From Actinoplanes sp. NBRC 103695 (GTDB lineage: Bacteria; Actinomycetota; Actinomycetes; Mycobacteriales; Micromonosporaceae): a stretch of 64,000 nucleotides of DNA. The DNA lies in contig NZ_BSTL01000005.1 of assembly GCF_030269485.1 (NCBI RefSeq), forward strand, positions 45,010-109,009, read 5' to 3'. The translations under genes and the position numbers were made by a program. This document shows positions 8,249 to 16,659 of the stretch, piece after piece (positions within the stretch are counted from its first letter, which is position 1; every line of letters starts with the position of its first letter). Under the pieces are notes generated by a model, which saw nothing but the letters and a program-made list of their open reading frames with translations, searched no databases and was not told where the DNA came from.

Positions 8249-8724
8249 GACGTGCGGTGTGCCCGGGTTCCTTCGATCCCGTGACGAACGGCCACCTGGA
8301 CATCGTCGGCCGGGCCAGCCGGCTCTTCGACGAGGTGATCATCGGGGTGCTGATCAACCAGCACAAGACCGGGCTGTTCACCATCGAGGAGCGCATCGAG
8401 ATGCTTCGCGAGGTGACCGCCTCTTACGGGAATGTGCGGGTCGAGTCGTTCCGCGGCCTGCTGGTCGATTTCTGCCGGGCGCAGGAGGCGGCGGTCGTGG
8501 TGAAAGGCCTTCGCGCGGTCAGTGACTTCGACTACGAGTTGCAGATGGCGCAGATGAACATCGGGCTCTCCGGGGTCGAGACGTTGTTCATGCCGACCAA
8601 CCCGCAGCATTCCTTTCTCTCGTCCAGCCTGGTCAAAGAGGTGGCCAAGTGGGGCGGCGACATTTCCACGTACGTACCGGACATGGTCGGCGAACGGCTG
8701 GGGACGCGCCTCGAGCAGAGCTGA
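8245..8724 (+). CDS. coaD: Phosphopantetheine adenylyltransferase
   Basis: A 159-residue enzyme that converts 4'-phosphopantetheine and ATP to dephospho-CoA. Start ATG 8245 gives MRRAVCPGSFDPVTNGHLDI, the nucleotidyltransferase TxGH-like motif region. The downstream VVKGLRAVSDFDYELQMAQMN and the C-terminal FLSSSLVKEVA (ISSS-type motif) are complete. Translationally coupled to rsmD. Confidence 0.97.
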   Translation: MRRAVCPGSFDPVTNGHLDIVGRASRLFDEVIIGVLINQHKTGLFTIEERIEMLREVTASYGNVRVESFRGLLVDFCRAQEAAVVVKGLRAVSDFDYELQMAQMNIGLSGVETLFMPTNPQHSFLSSSLVKEVAKWGGDISTYVPDMVGERLGTRLEQS

Positions 8725-8831
8725 GTCGGGCCGACTCGCCGGGCGCACCCCATCATGGGCAGTGGCCGATTACGCAGTAACGTGATCGCACCACGCTCCG
8801 TGGGGCGCGTGATGACAGGAGTGAGACGCCG

Positions 8832-9326
8832 GTGGATCCGCTCGACCGCATCGACGAGATCATCGCCATGGTGGAATCGGCACGCTCGGTGCCGATGTCT
8901 CGGACGAACTACATGTTCGACCGGGGTGAGATGGTCGCCATCCTCGACGAGCTGCGCGCCGAGCTGCCCGGCGACCTTCGTCGGGCGGCCGCGCTGCTGG
9001 AGGAACGCGACAAGATCATCGATGCCGGCAAGCGCGAGGCCGACCGGATCATCAGCGAGGGTGAGGCGGAACACGCCCGCCTGGTGTCGGTGAACGAGAT
9101 CACGGTCTCCGCCGAGCACGAGGGCGCCCGGATCATCGCCGAGTCCCGGGCCGAGGCGCAGCGCCTGCGCGAGGAGGTCGACGACTACGTCGACACCGCC
9201 CTGGCGAACTTCGAGCAGTTCCTGACCAGGGCGTTGTCGTCGATCGAGAGGGGCCGCGACAAGATGCACGCGCTCCGCGAGATCGGCACCTTCCAGGGCG
9301 AGGAAGAGCGCCCGCTGCCCTTCTGA
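8832..9326 (+). CDS. DivIVA-like coiled-coil cell-division protein
   Basis: A 164-residue, mostly helical charged protein starting with GTG 8832 (AGGAG at about 8818). The N-terminus MDPLDRIDEIIAMVESARSV followed by long Glu/Arg/Ala-rich heptads (about residues 45-140) resembles DivIVA-like or ATP-synthase-b-like proteins conserved between coaD and the YceD gene in actinomycetes. It has no membrane segment. Likely a cytoskeletal or scaffold protein; the precise role is unknown. Confidence 0.8.
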   Translation: MDPLDRIDEIIAMVESARSVPMSRTNYMFDRGEMVAILDELRAELPGDLRRAAALLEERDKIIDAGKREADRIISEGEAEHARLVSVNEITVSAEHEGARIIAESRAEAQRLREEVDDYVDTALANFEQFLTRALSSIERGRDKMHALREIGTFQGEEERPLPF

Positions 9327-9397
9327 GGGGCGATTCGACGCTTCACCGGCTGCTCAGGTAACCTTTCCTGTCGGCCTTCAAAGGCTGAGAGACAACT

Positions 9398-9961
9398 ATG
9401 CCTAAGTCACCCAAGAAACACCTGGATACCAGGCAGCCGCTGGTCGTCGACACGACGAAGCTTCCCCGGCAGCCTGGTGCGACGCGTGCCCTTCAACGGG
9501 TGGTGCCGGCACCGGCGGATCTCGGCCTGGAACTGATCTCGGTGCCCGTGGGCTCCGACCTCGAGCTCGATCTGACGCTCACGTCGGTGTCCGAGGGTGT
9601 CTACGTCAGCGGCAATGTCCGCGGCTCGCTCACCGGCGAGTGCGGTCGTTGCCTGGACGAGATCACCGAGCCCTTCGACGTGTCCGTCGCGGAGCTGTTC
9701 GCCTACGAGGACAGCACCACCGAGGAGACCACCGACGAGGACGAGGTGGGCCGGATGCAGGGCGACCTGCTGGACCTGGAACCGGTGGTCCGGGACGCGG
9801 TGGTGCTCACGCTGCCGGCGAACCCGATCTGCCGGCCGGACTGCCCAGGGTTGTGCACCGAGTGCGGCGCACGTCTCGCCGACCTGCCGGCTGACCACAG
9901 CCATGAGGACGTCGACCCCAGGTGGGCCGCTTTGCGCAACCTGTCGAGTAACGAGGAGTAG
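9398..9961 (+). CDS. YceD family protein (DUF177)
   Basis: A 187-residue YceD/DUF177 protein, recognised by [16 protein letters not shown] in the middle and by [20 protein letters not shown] near the C-terminus, where four or more cysteines suggest zinc binding. In bacteria it is nearly always directly upstream of rpmF, as here (5 nt gap), and is linked to 23S rRNA or ribosome assembly. The acidic loop between the motifs ([12 protein letters not shown]) is typical. Confidence 0.93.
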   Translation: MPKSPKKHLDTRQPLVVDTTKLPRQPGATRALQRVVPAPADLGLELISVPVGSDLELDLTLTSVSEGVYVSGNVRGSLTGECGRCLDEITEPFDVSVAELFAYEDSTTEETTDEDEVGRMQGDLLDLEPVVRDAVVLTLPANPICRPDCPGLCTECGARLADLPADHSHEDVDPRWAALRNLSSNEE

Positions 9962-9966
9962 GAACC

Positions 9967-10140
9967 GTGGCCGTCCCCAAGCGCAAGATGTCGCGCAGCA
10001 ACACCCGGTCGCGCCGGGCCAACTGGAAGGCGACCGCGGTCTCGACCGTGGCCTGCCCCCAGTGCAAGTCGCCGAAGCTGCCGCACGCGGCTTGCTCGGT
10101 CTGCGGCACCTACAACGGGCGCCAGGTCATCGAGGTCTGA
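9967..10140 (+). CDS. rpmF: 50S ribosomal protein L32
   Basis: A 57-residue protein reading [20 protein letters not shown] at its N-terminus, the standard L32 start, followed by two CxxC zinc-ligand pairs (CPQC and CSVC). The GTG at 9967 follows the YceD stop by 5 nt with GAGGAG-like SD sequence inside the end of that gene. Expressed with YceD and probably with the PlsX-like gene. Confidence 0.97.
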   Translation: MAVPKRKMSRSNTRSRRANWKATAVSTVACPQCKSPKLPHAACSVCGTYNGRQVIEV

Positions 10141-10149
10141 GCCTCCTTG

Positions 10150-11271
10150 GTGACGCGCCCGAGCATCGGGCGGGTCGAGTCTGACCAGCGGCGACGAGCC
10201 GGTGTTCCGGACGGCGGGCGAACCCCGCGGCCGGGCATCGCGCGGATCGCCGTCGACCTCCTCGGCGGGGACGAGTCTCCCGCCGTCGTGGTTGACGGCG
10301 CTCTGCGTGCCGTTCAGGCCGATCCGGCCGTTCACCTTCTTCTCGTCGGCCCCGTGGAGGCGGCCGGCGAGGTTCTGGCTGCCCTGAGCCCGGACGATCG
10401 TGGCCGCGTGCGCGTGATCGGCAGTCTGGGCCGCCGGCCCGGCAGCACCGGCACGGCCGAGACGCCCGGCAGCACCGAGGCCGAAAGGCCCGGCAGCACC
10501 GGCGCGGTCGGAAGAGCCGGCAGCACCGGCGCGGTGGGAAGGCCCGGCAACGCCGGCTGGATCGAGTCCGGCGTGCGCGCCGCGGTCCTGGCGGTCGCCG
10601 AGGGCGAGGCGGACGCCGTCGTCTCCGCCGGGTCCACCGGCGCCACGGTCACCTCGGCCGCACTCGGTCTCGGGCGCTGGCCGGGAGTACGCCGCCCGGC
10701 GCTGGCCGCGGTGCTGCCCACCGCCACCGGGCGGCTGGTGCTGCTCGACGTCGGCGCCACCGTCGACCCCGACGAGCGGGCCCTCCTCACTCAGGCGAGG
10801 CTGGGCGTCGCGTACGCCTCGGTGGTGCACGAGCTGACCGCACCCCGGGTCGGCCTGCTCACCATCGGCACCGAACGCGGCAAGGGCGACCGCCTCCGAC
10901 GTGCGATGCCGGCCCTGCTCGGCGACGCGAGACTGCCGGCGGGCGCCCGCTACACCGGCTTGGTCGAGGGCGGCGACGTGGTGATCGGGGGCGGCGCCGA
11001 CGTCGTGGTGACCGACGGTTTCACCGGCAACATCCTTCTCAAGGGCCTGGAGACGGCGTACGCCCGGACGGCCCCGCCGCGCGAGGGCGACGTCCCGCCC
11101 CGCGCGGCCACCCTTCTGGGCGTCTCCGGCACGGTCGTCGTCTGTCACGGCGCGGCCTCAGGCCCAGACCTCGCGGCCGGCATCGCGCTGGCCGCCGATC
11201 TGCACCGCCGTGGCGCGGTGCCAGCGATCGCCGCACTCATGAGCGAACCCGAGGTGATTGATGAGCAGTGA
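10150..11271 (+). CDS. plsX: PlsX-like phosphate acyltransferase, divergent
   Basis: Recognised as PlsX (acyl-ACP to acyl-phosphate, start of phospholipid synthesis) by [19 protein letters not shown] near the N-terminus, [45 protein letters not shown] and [18 protein letters not shown], and by its position between rpmF and rnc. Two features are odd. The region that normally carries the Arg-Arg-Lys-Lys-x-Ser-Ser segment is replaced by a Gly/Ser/Thr/Pro repeat (about residues 96-137). The helical stretch after DGFTGN is shortened, leaving only [19 protein letters not shown] of the normal C-terminal motif. Start could also be TTG 10147. Whether it still catalyses the PlsX reaction is open. Confidence 0.8.
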   Translation: MTRPSIGRVESDQRRRAGVPDGGRTPRPGIARIAVDLLGGDESPAVVVDGALRAVQADPAVHLLLVGPVEAAGEVLAALSPDDRGRVRVIGSLGRRPGSTGTAETPGSTEAERPGSTGAVGRAGSTGAVGRPGNAGWIESGVRAAVLAVAEGEADAVVSAGSTGATVTSAALGLGRWPGVRRPALAAVLPTATGRLVLLDVGATVDPDERALLTQARLGVAYASVVHELTAPRVGLLTIGTERGKGDRLRRAMPALLGDARLPAGARYTGLVEGGDVVIGGGADVVVTDGFTGNILLKGLETAYARTAPPREGDVPPRAATLLGVSGTVVVCHGAASGPDLAAGIALAADLHRRGAVPAIAALMSEPEVIDEQ

Positions 11272-12022
11272 CAAGAGACGACGGCCGTCGACCAAGACGC
11301 TCGAGGAGGCCTTCGGTGTGCCACTCGAGCCCGGCCTGCTCGAACGCGCCCTGACGCATCGGTCGTACGCATATGAGAACGGTGGTCTGCCGACCAACGA
11401 GCGCCTGGAGTTCCTGGGTGACTCGGTGCTCGGCGTGGTGATCACGTCGGCGTTGTTCCACAACCACCCCGATCTTCCGGAGGGCCAGCTGGCCAAGCTC
11501 CGGGCGAGTGTGGTGAACATGCACGCGCTGGCCGACGTGGCACGCACGCTGGGCCCCGAGGGCCTCGGACCGCACCTGCTGCTGGGTAAGGGCGAGGAGA
11601 CCACCGGCGGCCGGGACAAGGCGAGCATCCTGGCGGACACGCTGGAGGCTCTGCTCGGCGCGATCTACCTGGAGCACGGCCTGGACAAGGCCGGCACGGT
11701 GATCCACAAACTGTTCGACCCGTTGATGGCCGAGTCGGCCGGCCGTGGCGCCGCCCTGGACTGGAAGACCAGCCTCCAGGAGCTGACCGCGGCGCTCGGG
11801 CTGGGCGTGCCGGACTACGTGATCGACGACGCCGGGCCGGACCACGCGAAGACGTTCACCGCCTGGGTGGTGGTGGCCGGCGAGCGCTACGGCGGCTCGG
11901 ACGGGCGCAGCAAGAAGCAGGCCGAGCAGCGTGCCGCCGCGGCCGCGTGGCGCACCCTCACCGAGCGTGCCGAACAGGCGACGCCGCCCCCGGCCGTCGC
12001 CGGTGGCGGCCACACGGCGTGA
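11261..12022 (+). CDS. rnc: Ribonuclease III
   Basis: A 253-residue RNase III, processing rRNA and structured RNAs. The catalytic signature [13 protein letters not shown] lies at about residues 45-57 and the second acidic cluster [13 protein letters not shown] at about 126-138. A C-terminal double-stranded RNA-binding domain (about 165-235) carries [17 protein letters not shown] 11261 overlaps the PlsX-like gene by 11 nt, and the end overlaps the next gene by 4 nt. Confidence 0.97.
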   Translation: MSSDKRRRPSTKTLEEAFGVPLEPGLLERALTHRSYAYENGGLPTNERLEFLGDSVLGVVITSALFHNHPDLPEGQLAKLRASVVNMHALADVARTLGPEGLGPHLLLGKGEETTGGRDKASILADTLEALLGAIYLEHGLDKAGTVIHKLFDPLMAESAGRGAALDWKTSLQELTAALGLGVPDYVIDDAGPDHAKTFTAWVVVAGERYGGSDGRSKKQAEQRAAAAAWRTLTERAEQATPPPAVAGGGHTA

Positions 12023-13176
12023 CCTCGGAGAACCATCCGGAGAGCCGCGGTTCCCTGCTCGACAAGGCCGGTGGCCTGCGGGGCCTGGCGATCGCGGCGG
12101 GCATCCTGCTCGCCACCCGCGCCGTCCAGCTGATCATGCTGGCGTGGCTGTCCGCGGTCGCCGACGACGGCCAGTCGATGCGCCAGCACCTGCTGGAGTG
12201 GGACGGCGGCTGGTTCCAGCGCGTCGCCACGGACGGCTACCCGCACGGCTACACGTACGCGGAGACCGGCGCGCTGGAGGGCAACGGCCTGGCCTTCTTC
12301 CCGGTCTTTCCGATGCTGATCCGGCTGATCACGGTGCTCGGCGTGGACTCCGGCACGGCGGCGATCGCGGTGGCCTGGCTGGCCTCGGCCGGCGCGGCGG
12401 TCGCGCTGCACCTGCTGGGTACGACGCTGCACGACCGCCGGGCGGGCTGGGCGCTGGTGGCGATCTGCTGCTCGGCGCCGGTCTCGGTGGTGCTCAGCAT
12501 GGCGTACTCGGAAGGTCTGTTCCTGGCTTTTGTGGCCGGGATGCTGGCCGCCGCGCATCGCCGGGTGTGGTGGGCGGCCGGACTGCTCGGGCTGGCCGCG
12601 TCGCTGACCCGCCCGACCGGTGCCGCCGCGGCAGTCGCCCTCGCGGTGGCCGCCGTGTGTGCGTACCGGAGGGAAAGGTCCTGGCAGCCGATCGCCGCGG
12701 CCGCCGTCGCGCTGGCCGGGGTGCCCGCCTACCTGGCGTGGGTCGGCCTGCGCGTGGGCGAGCTCGACGCCTGGTTCAAGATCCAGACCGCCGGGTGGGG
12801 CACGTCCTTCGACTTCGGCGCCAGCACGGTGAGCTTTCTGGGTACGACCTTGAGCAGCGGCGACGGCTGGGTGCCGATGAGCGTCGCACTGATCCTGCTG
12901 GCCGCCCTGGCCGCGGCCGGTGTGGCGCTGGCGACCCGGCCGTGGCCGCCGCTGGTCGTCTACGGGGTGCTGGCGATGATCCTGGTGTACGGCCAGGCCG
13001 GCTTCTACCACTCCAAGCCGCGCCTGCTGCTGCCCGTACTGTTGACGCTGCTGCCCGCCGTGATGGCCGCGGCCCGCGCCCGCCCCCGGGTCGCGGTGCT
13101 GTCGATCGTCGCGTGGGCGCTCTTCGGCCTCTGGTACGGCGCGTACCTGGTCGTCGTCTGGCCCTACACGCTCTAA
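12019..13176 (+). CDS. PIG-V-like GT-C mannosyltransferase (integral membrane)
   Basis: A 385-residue polytopic membrane protein with around ten hydrophobic segments. [18 protein letters not shown] (about residues 59-76) carries the acidic loop motif typical of PIG-V-like GT-C glycosyltransferases, which use polyprenyl-phosphate-linked mannose at the outer membrane face. GTG 12019 overlaps rnc by 4 nt, so it is coupled to rnc. The acceptor is unknown; lipoglycan or protein mannosylation would fit an actinomycete. The last codons and stop lie inside a 20-bp tandem duplication. Confidence 0.82.
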   Translation: MTSENHPESRGSLLDKAGGLRGLAIAAGILLATRAVQLIMLAWLSAVADDGQSMRQHLLEWDGGWFQRVATDGYPHGYTYAETGALEGNGLAFFPVFPMLIRLITVLGVDSGTAAIAVAWLASAGAAVALHLLGTTLHDRRAGWALVAICCSAPVSVVLSMAYSEGLFLAFVAGMLAAAHRRVWWAAGLLGLAASLTRPTGAAAAVALAVAAVCAYRRERSWQPIAAAAVALAGVPAYLAWVGLRVGELDAWFKIQTAGWGTSFDFGASTVSFLGTTLSSGDGWVPMSVALILLAALAAAGVALATRPWPPLVVYGVLAMILVYGQAGFYHSKPRLLLPVLLTLLPAVMAAARARPRVAVLSIVAWALFGLWYGAYLVVVWPYTL

Positions 13177-13201
13177 GGATTCCCTACACGCTCTAAGGAT
13201 T
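13162..13201. repeat. Perfect 20-bp tandem duplication at a gene junction
   Basis: The unit ccctacacgctctaaggatt occurs twice back to back (13162-13181 and 13182-13201). The first copy contains the last codons and stop of the mannosyltransferase gene; the second fills the spacer up to 3 nt before the mutM start. Confidence 0.98.
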
Positions 13202-13204
13202 GTT

Positions 13205-14059
13205 GTGCCCGAACTTCCCGAGGTGGAGACCGTCCGGCAGGGCCTGGCCAAGTGGGTGGCGGGCCGCACGATCGCCGGGGTCGAGGTGCACCACCCCCGC
13301 GCGATCCGCCGCCACCTGCCCGGCGACGCACACTTCATCGCGATGCTGACCGGCCGCACCATCCTCGACGTGGCCCGCCGCGGCAAATACCTGTGGCTGC
13401 CGCTGGACTCCGGCGACGCGATCATCGGCCACCTCGGGATGAGCGGCCAGCTCCTGGTCGAACCGTCCGAGAAGGAGGACGGCCCGCACCTGCGGGTCCG
13501 CTTCAGCTTCACCGACGGCGGACGCGAGCTGCGCTTCATCGACCAGCGCACGTTCGGCGGCCTGTCCGTCTCGGAGAGCGGCGCCGAACTGCCGGACGAG
13601 ATCGCGCACATCGCCCGCGACCCGATCGACCCGCTCTTCGACGACGAGGTGTTCGTCGCCCGCCTGCGCGCCAAGCACACCGAGATCAAACGCGCCCTGC
13701 TCGACCAGACCCTGATCTCCGGCGTCGGCAACATCTACGCCGACGAGGCCCTGTGGCGGGCCCAGCTGCACGGCGCCCGCCCCACCGACGCCCTGACCCG
13801 CCCCGCCGTCCGCCGCCTGCTGTCCCACGTCCGCGACGTCCTCGGCGAGGCGATCGTGGCCGGCGGCACCTCCTTCGACGCGCTTTACGTCGACGTCAAC
13901 GGCCAGAGCGGTTACTTCGACAGGGCCCTGCACGCGTACGGCCGGGAGGGCGAGCCCTGCGACCGCTGCGGCACCCCGATCCGCCGCGAACAGTTCATGA
14001 ACCGCTCGTCGTTCAGCTGCCCGCGCTGCCAGCCGAGGCCCCGCGCCCGCCGCCCCTGA
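13205..14059 (+). CDS. mutM: Formamidopyrimidine-DNA glycosylase
   Basis: A 284-residue DNA-repair enzyme removing 8-oxoguanine. The N-terminal [11 protein letters not shown] provides the catalytic Pro and Glu; [10 protein letters not shown] contains the conserved Lys near residue 60; [12 protein letters not shown] is the helix-two-turn-helix region; the C-terminal zinc finger is [10 protein letters not shown] followed by CPRCQ. All key residues are present. GTG 13205 is forced by MPELPE. Confidence 0.97.
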   Translation: MPELPEVETVRQGLAKWVAGRTIAGVEVHHPRAIRRHLPGDAHFIAMLTGRTILDVARRGKYLWLPLDSGDAIIGHLGMSGQLLVEPSEKEDGPHLRVRFSFTDGGRELRFIDQRTFGGLSVSESGAELPDEIAHIARDPIDPLFDDEVFVARLRAKHTEIKRALLDQTLISGVGNIYADEALWRAQLHGARPTDALTRPAVRRLLSHVRDVLGEAIVAGGTSFDALYVDVNGQSGYFDRALHAYGREGEPCDRCGTPIRREQFMNRSSFSCPRCQPRPRARRP

Positions 14060-14066
14060 CCGGGGC

Positions 14067-14262
14067 TCAACAGTGGTATCGGCACTGGGCAGTCTCCACC
14101 GTCTCATTGCGGAGGCGGTAGACCAGCCGGTGTTCCTCGTCGATCCGGCGTGACGACCAGCCGCTCGAGCCACCGCTGAGCAGCTCGGGCTTGCCGATGC
14201 CGTCACCTGCGGCGTCGCGTTGGATGGTGTGCTTCTTAAGCTGGCCGAGGCGCGATCGACGC
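14067..14262 (-). pseudogene. 3' remnant of a YoeB/Txe-type toxin gene
   Basis: The minus strand upstream of the TGA at 14069-14067 encodes about 60 residues including [18 protein letters not shown], then [13 protein letters not shown] and the terminal CRYHC. These match the C-terminal half of Txe/YoeB mRNA interferases, including the HRLVY and terminal Tyr-His region. The 5' half is missing: upstream the frame runs into the 3' end of the FAD monooxygenase gene (stop at 14238-14236), and no antitoxin is nearby. Probably the scar of a lost toxin-antitoxin module. Confidence 0.72.
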
Positions 14263-15462
14263 CAGCGACCTCGATGCCGGGTAGTCGGGGAGGGTCAGGG
14301 CCGTCGTCGCGCGGCGGGCGTCGCGGCCCAGGAGGCCGGTGGCGGTCAGCAGCGGCGCCAGCTTGAGCAGCACGCGGTTGCGGAACCACAGCGCCCGGTC
14401 GGTCGCCGGGGCGAGGGTGGCGCCGCCGCCGTCGGCGAGGGCTTGATTCTGGCGTACGAAAGCACGGGTCTGACGCTCGTAGGCGGCGAACGCCGCGGCG
14501 GGGTCGGTCGCCGTGGCCAGCTCGCCGGCCAGGACATAGGCGCCGACCAGGGCGATGCTGGAGCCCTGCCCGGAGAAGAACGACGGCGCGTGGGCCGCGT
14601 CGCCGGCCAGTGCCACCCGGCCGCGTGACCACGCCGGCAGGTGGATCTGGCTGACCACGTCGAAGAAGACGTCGTCGGCGGTGTGCATGCCGTCGAGCAG
14701 CCGCGGCACGATCGAGCCGTCGCCGGCGAAGACCTCGGCCATCAGCGCCCGCTGCGCGGCGGCGTCGCCGAGTTCGGCCAGGGGCGGCTGGGGTCGCCGG
14801 GCCATCAGGAAGCCGTGCAGGGTGTCGGTGCAGCCGGCGGCGTAGACCGTGGCCATCCGGCCGGGCGCCGACCAGGTCAGCCCCTCGTGGGCGAGGCCGA
14901 GGTCGTTGGGGATGGTGAAACCGGCGAAGCAGTAGCCGAGGTAGCGGTTGAACGGCTCCTCGGGGCCCATGATCAGCCGGCGGGTGTTGGAGTGCAGGCC
15001 GTCGGCGCCGATCACCACGTCGAAGTCGCGGGCGGCGCCGGAGCGGAAGGTGACCGCGACGCCGTCGCCGTGGTCCTCGAGTGTGGCGATGGAGTCGTTG
15101 AAGATCCACTCGACGTCGTCGCGGACGGCGTCGTAGAGGACCGTGGTGAGGGCGCCGCGGGGGAGCTCGATGTCGCGGCCCTCGACGCCGCCGGTGATCT
15201 CCTCGGGCTTGATGCCGCCGGCGACCTTGCCGTCGGGGGCGAGGAAGGTGAGCCGCCGCGTGTTGATGTGCGCGGCGCGCACCTGGGGCAGGACGCCCAT
15301 CCGGTCGAGGACGCCGAGGGCGGTGCCGCGGACGTCGATCGGGTAGCCGCCGCCGCGGACGGCCGGCGCCTTCTCGACGACGGTCACGTCCCAGCCGTAG
15401 CGGTGCAACCAGTAGGCCAGTGTGGGGCCGGCGATGCTCGCGCCGGAGATGAGTGCCTTCAT
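14236..15462 (-). CDS. FAD-dependent monooxygenase (PHBH/Tet(X)-like fold)
   Basis: A 408-residue flavoprotein hydroxylase. The N-terminal dinucleotide fold reads [20 protein letters not shown] with ERAP-type follow-up VVEKAP; the second FAD motif is [20 protein letters not shown] (about residues 275-294), with a DG motif at [17 protein letters not shown] 15462 is chosen since the fold starts there; an upstream extension would overlap the regulator. It faces a TetR gene across a palindromic operator. Such pairs often inactivate or tailor aromatic compounds; the substrate is not known. Confidence 0.88.
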   Translation of the reverse strand: MKALISGASIAGPTLAYWLHRYGWDVTVVEKAPAVRGGGYPIDVRGTALGVLDRMGVLPQVRAAHINTRRLTFLAPDGKVAGGIKPEEITGGVEGRDIELPRGALTTVLYDAVRDDVEWIFNDSIATLEDHGDGVAVTFRSGAARDFDVVIGADGLHSNTRRLIMGPEEPFNRYLGYCFAGFTIPNDLGLAHEGLTWSAPGRMATVYAAGCTDTLHGFLMARRPQPPLAELGDAAAQRALMAEVFAGDGSIVPRLLDGMHTADDVFFDVVSQIHLPAWSRGRVALAGDAAHAPSFFSGQGSSIALVGAYVLAGELATATDPAAAFAAYERQTRAFVRQNQALADGGGATLAPATDRALWFRNRVLLKLAPLLTATGLLGRDARRATTALTLPDYPASRSLASIAPRPA

Positions 15463-15471
15463 GGCTCCTAC

Positions 15472-15491
15472 ACTACACCGTGCAGTGTAGT
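15472..15491. promoter_or_regulatory. Palindromic operator between monooxygenase and TetR genes
   Basis: Perfect inverted repeat actacac-N6-gtgtagt, 20 bp overall, centred in the 46-bp spacer between the divergent starts (15462 and 15509). Size and position fit a TetR dimer site repressing both promoters. Inferred, not demonstrated. Confidence 0.78.
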
Positions 15492-15508
15492 TCCGGTAAG
15501 CTGGTCGT

Positions 15509-16129
15509 GTGCCAAGCCCTTCCAAGGCGCTGCGCGAGGGGTCGGCCGTCAAGCGGGCGGCCATCCTGACGGCGGCGCGCGAGCTCTTCCTGTCCGACGG
15601 CTTCGACCGGACCAGCGTGGACGCCGTGTCCGCGCGCGCGGGTGTGTCCAAGCGGACCGTGTACGACTACTTCGGCGACAAGCAGACGCTGCTGCAGGCC
15701 GTGGTCGCGGACATCTCGGACTCGCTGGTCGGCATGGTTCGCCGGACCATCGCCGGGTCGCTGAGCGGCATCACCGACCCGGGGCAACTGGAGGACGCGT
15801 TCGTCGGCTTCTCCATGCGGATCGTCACCGACATGCTCGGCTCCGCGGACTACACCACGCTGATCAAGCTGCTCGGCGGCGAGCGGCACCTGGCGGAAGC
15901 GCCGTTCGCCGACGCGCCCGAGGACGCGCTCGGCGAGCAACTGGCCGCCCTGACACAGGCCGGGCTGCTCGCCACGCCCGACCCGCGGCTGGCCGCCGAC
16001 CATCTGATCGCGCTGACCTTCGGCGTGGTGCTGAACCGGCAGGGCGCCATGCCGGTCGCCGGCGACGACCGGGTCCGCCCGCTCGTCGTCGAAGGCGTGC
16101 GGGCGTTCCTCCGCGCCTACTCGGCGTAG
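15509..16129 (+). CDS. TetR family transcriptional regulator
   Basis: A 206-residue repressor. The N-terminal helix-turn-helix is seen in AAILTAARELFLSDGFDRTS followed by VDAVSARAGVSKRTVYDYFG (about residues 15-60). The C-terminal ligand domain resembles the AefR-like type. GTG 15509 start. Probably autoregulated and controls the divergent FAD monooxygenase through the palindrome at 15472-15491. It converges with the spherulin-like gene, overlapping its end by about 13 nt. Confidence 0.93.
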   Translation: MPSPSKALREGSAVKRAAILTAARELFLSDGFDRTSVDAVSARAGVSKRTVYDYFGDKQTLLQAVVADISDSLVGMVRRTIAGSLSGITDPGQLEDAFVGFSMRIVTDMLGSADYTTLIKLLGGERHLAEAPFADAPEDALGEQLAALTQAGLLATPDPRLAADHLIALTFGVVLNRQGAMPVAGDDRVRPLVVEGVRAFLRAYSA

Positions 16130-16659
16130 GCCGGGGCCGGGACCGGCGCCGCGTCGGTGGCGAGGCCGAAACCGGCGCCCCGGCGGCCCATCAGGCGGCG
16201 GGCCGCGGTCAGCAGAGCCGTCGGCACACCGTGCACCAGATGCCCGTCGCCGGGCAGCACGCCGTCGCCGTCCCAGCCCTGGTACGCGTCCCACGGTCCG
16301 TCGAAGGTGCAGATCCGGACGCCCAGGTCCCGGTAGAGCGGGTGCGTCGGCACGCCCGGATTGAGCACCACGCGGTGCAGGCCGCGCCGGGCCGCCAGGC
16401 GCACCATCAGCGCCACCGGGCCCACGCCGCCCTCCCCGGCCGGCGCCCGGTCCAGGAACAGGCCCTCGGCGCCGTCCTCGCGCCAGGCGTCCACATCGGC
16501 CAGCACGTCCGCCAGGGAGCGTCCGCCCCAGTCCAGATCGACGCGCCCGAGCATCTGGTGCATCGAGCGGCGGCCGGGACGGGCCTGGACGATCCAGGTG
16601 TCGGTGTCCAGGGCGAGGTCGGCGGACGGGTGGGCGTACGGGGGGAAGAGGGTTTTCAC
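16117..16659 (-). CDS. Spherulin-4 / GH135-like protein
   Basis: A 180-residue protein beginning VKTLFPPYAHPSADLAL, with LADVDAWREDGAEGLFLD (about residues 53-70), RVVLNPGVPTHP and ICTFDGPWDAYQGW. These follow the TIM-barrel pattern of spherulation-specific family 4 (GH135), whose fungal member Sph3 cleaves galactosaminogalactan. The second acidic residue after FLD is Arg here, and the usual Glu of the late F-E-G motif is Asp, so activity is uncertain. No signal peptide is evident. GTG 16659 overlaps the upstream membrane gene by 4 nt, making it the last gene of a three-gene operon. Confidence 0.75.
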   Translation of the reverse strand: MKTLFPPYAHPSADLALDTDTWIVQARPGRRSMHQMLGRVDLDWGGRSLADVLADVDAWREDGAEGLFLDRAPAGEGGVGPVALMVRLAARRGLHRVVLNPGVPTHPLYRDLGVRICTFDGPWDAYQGWDGDGVLPGDGHLVHGVPTALLTAARRLMGRRGAGFGLATDAAPVPAPAYAE

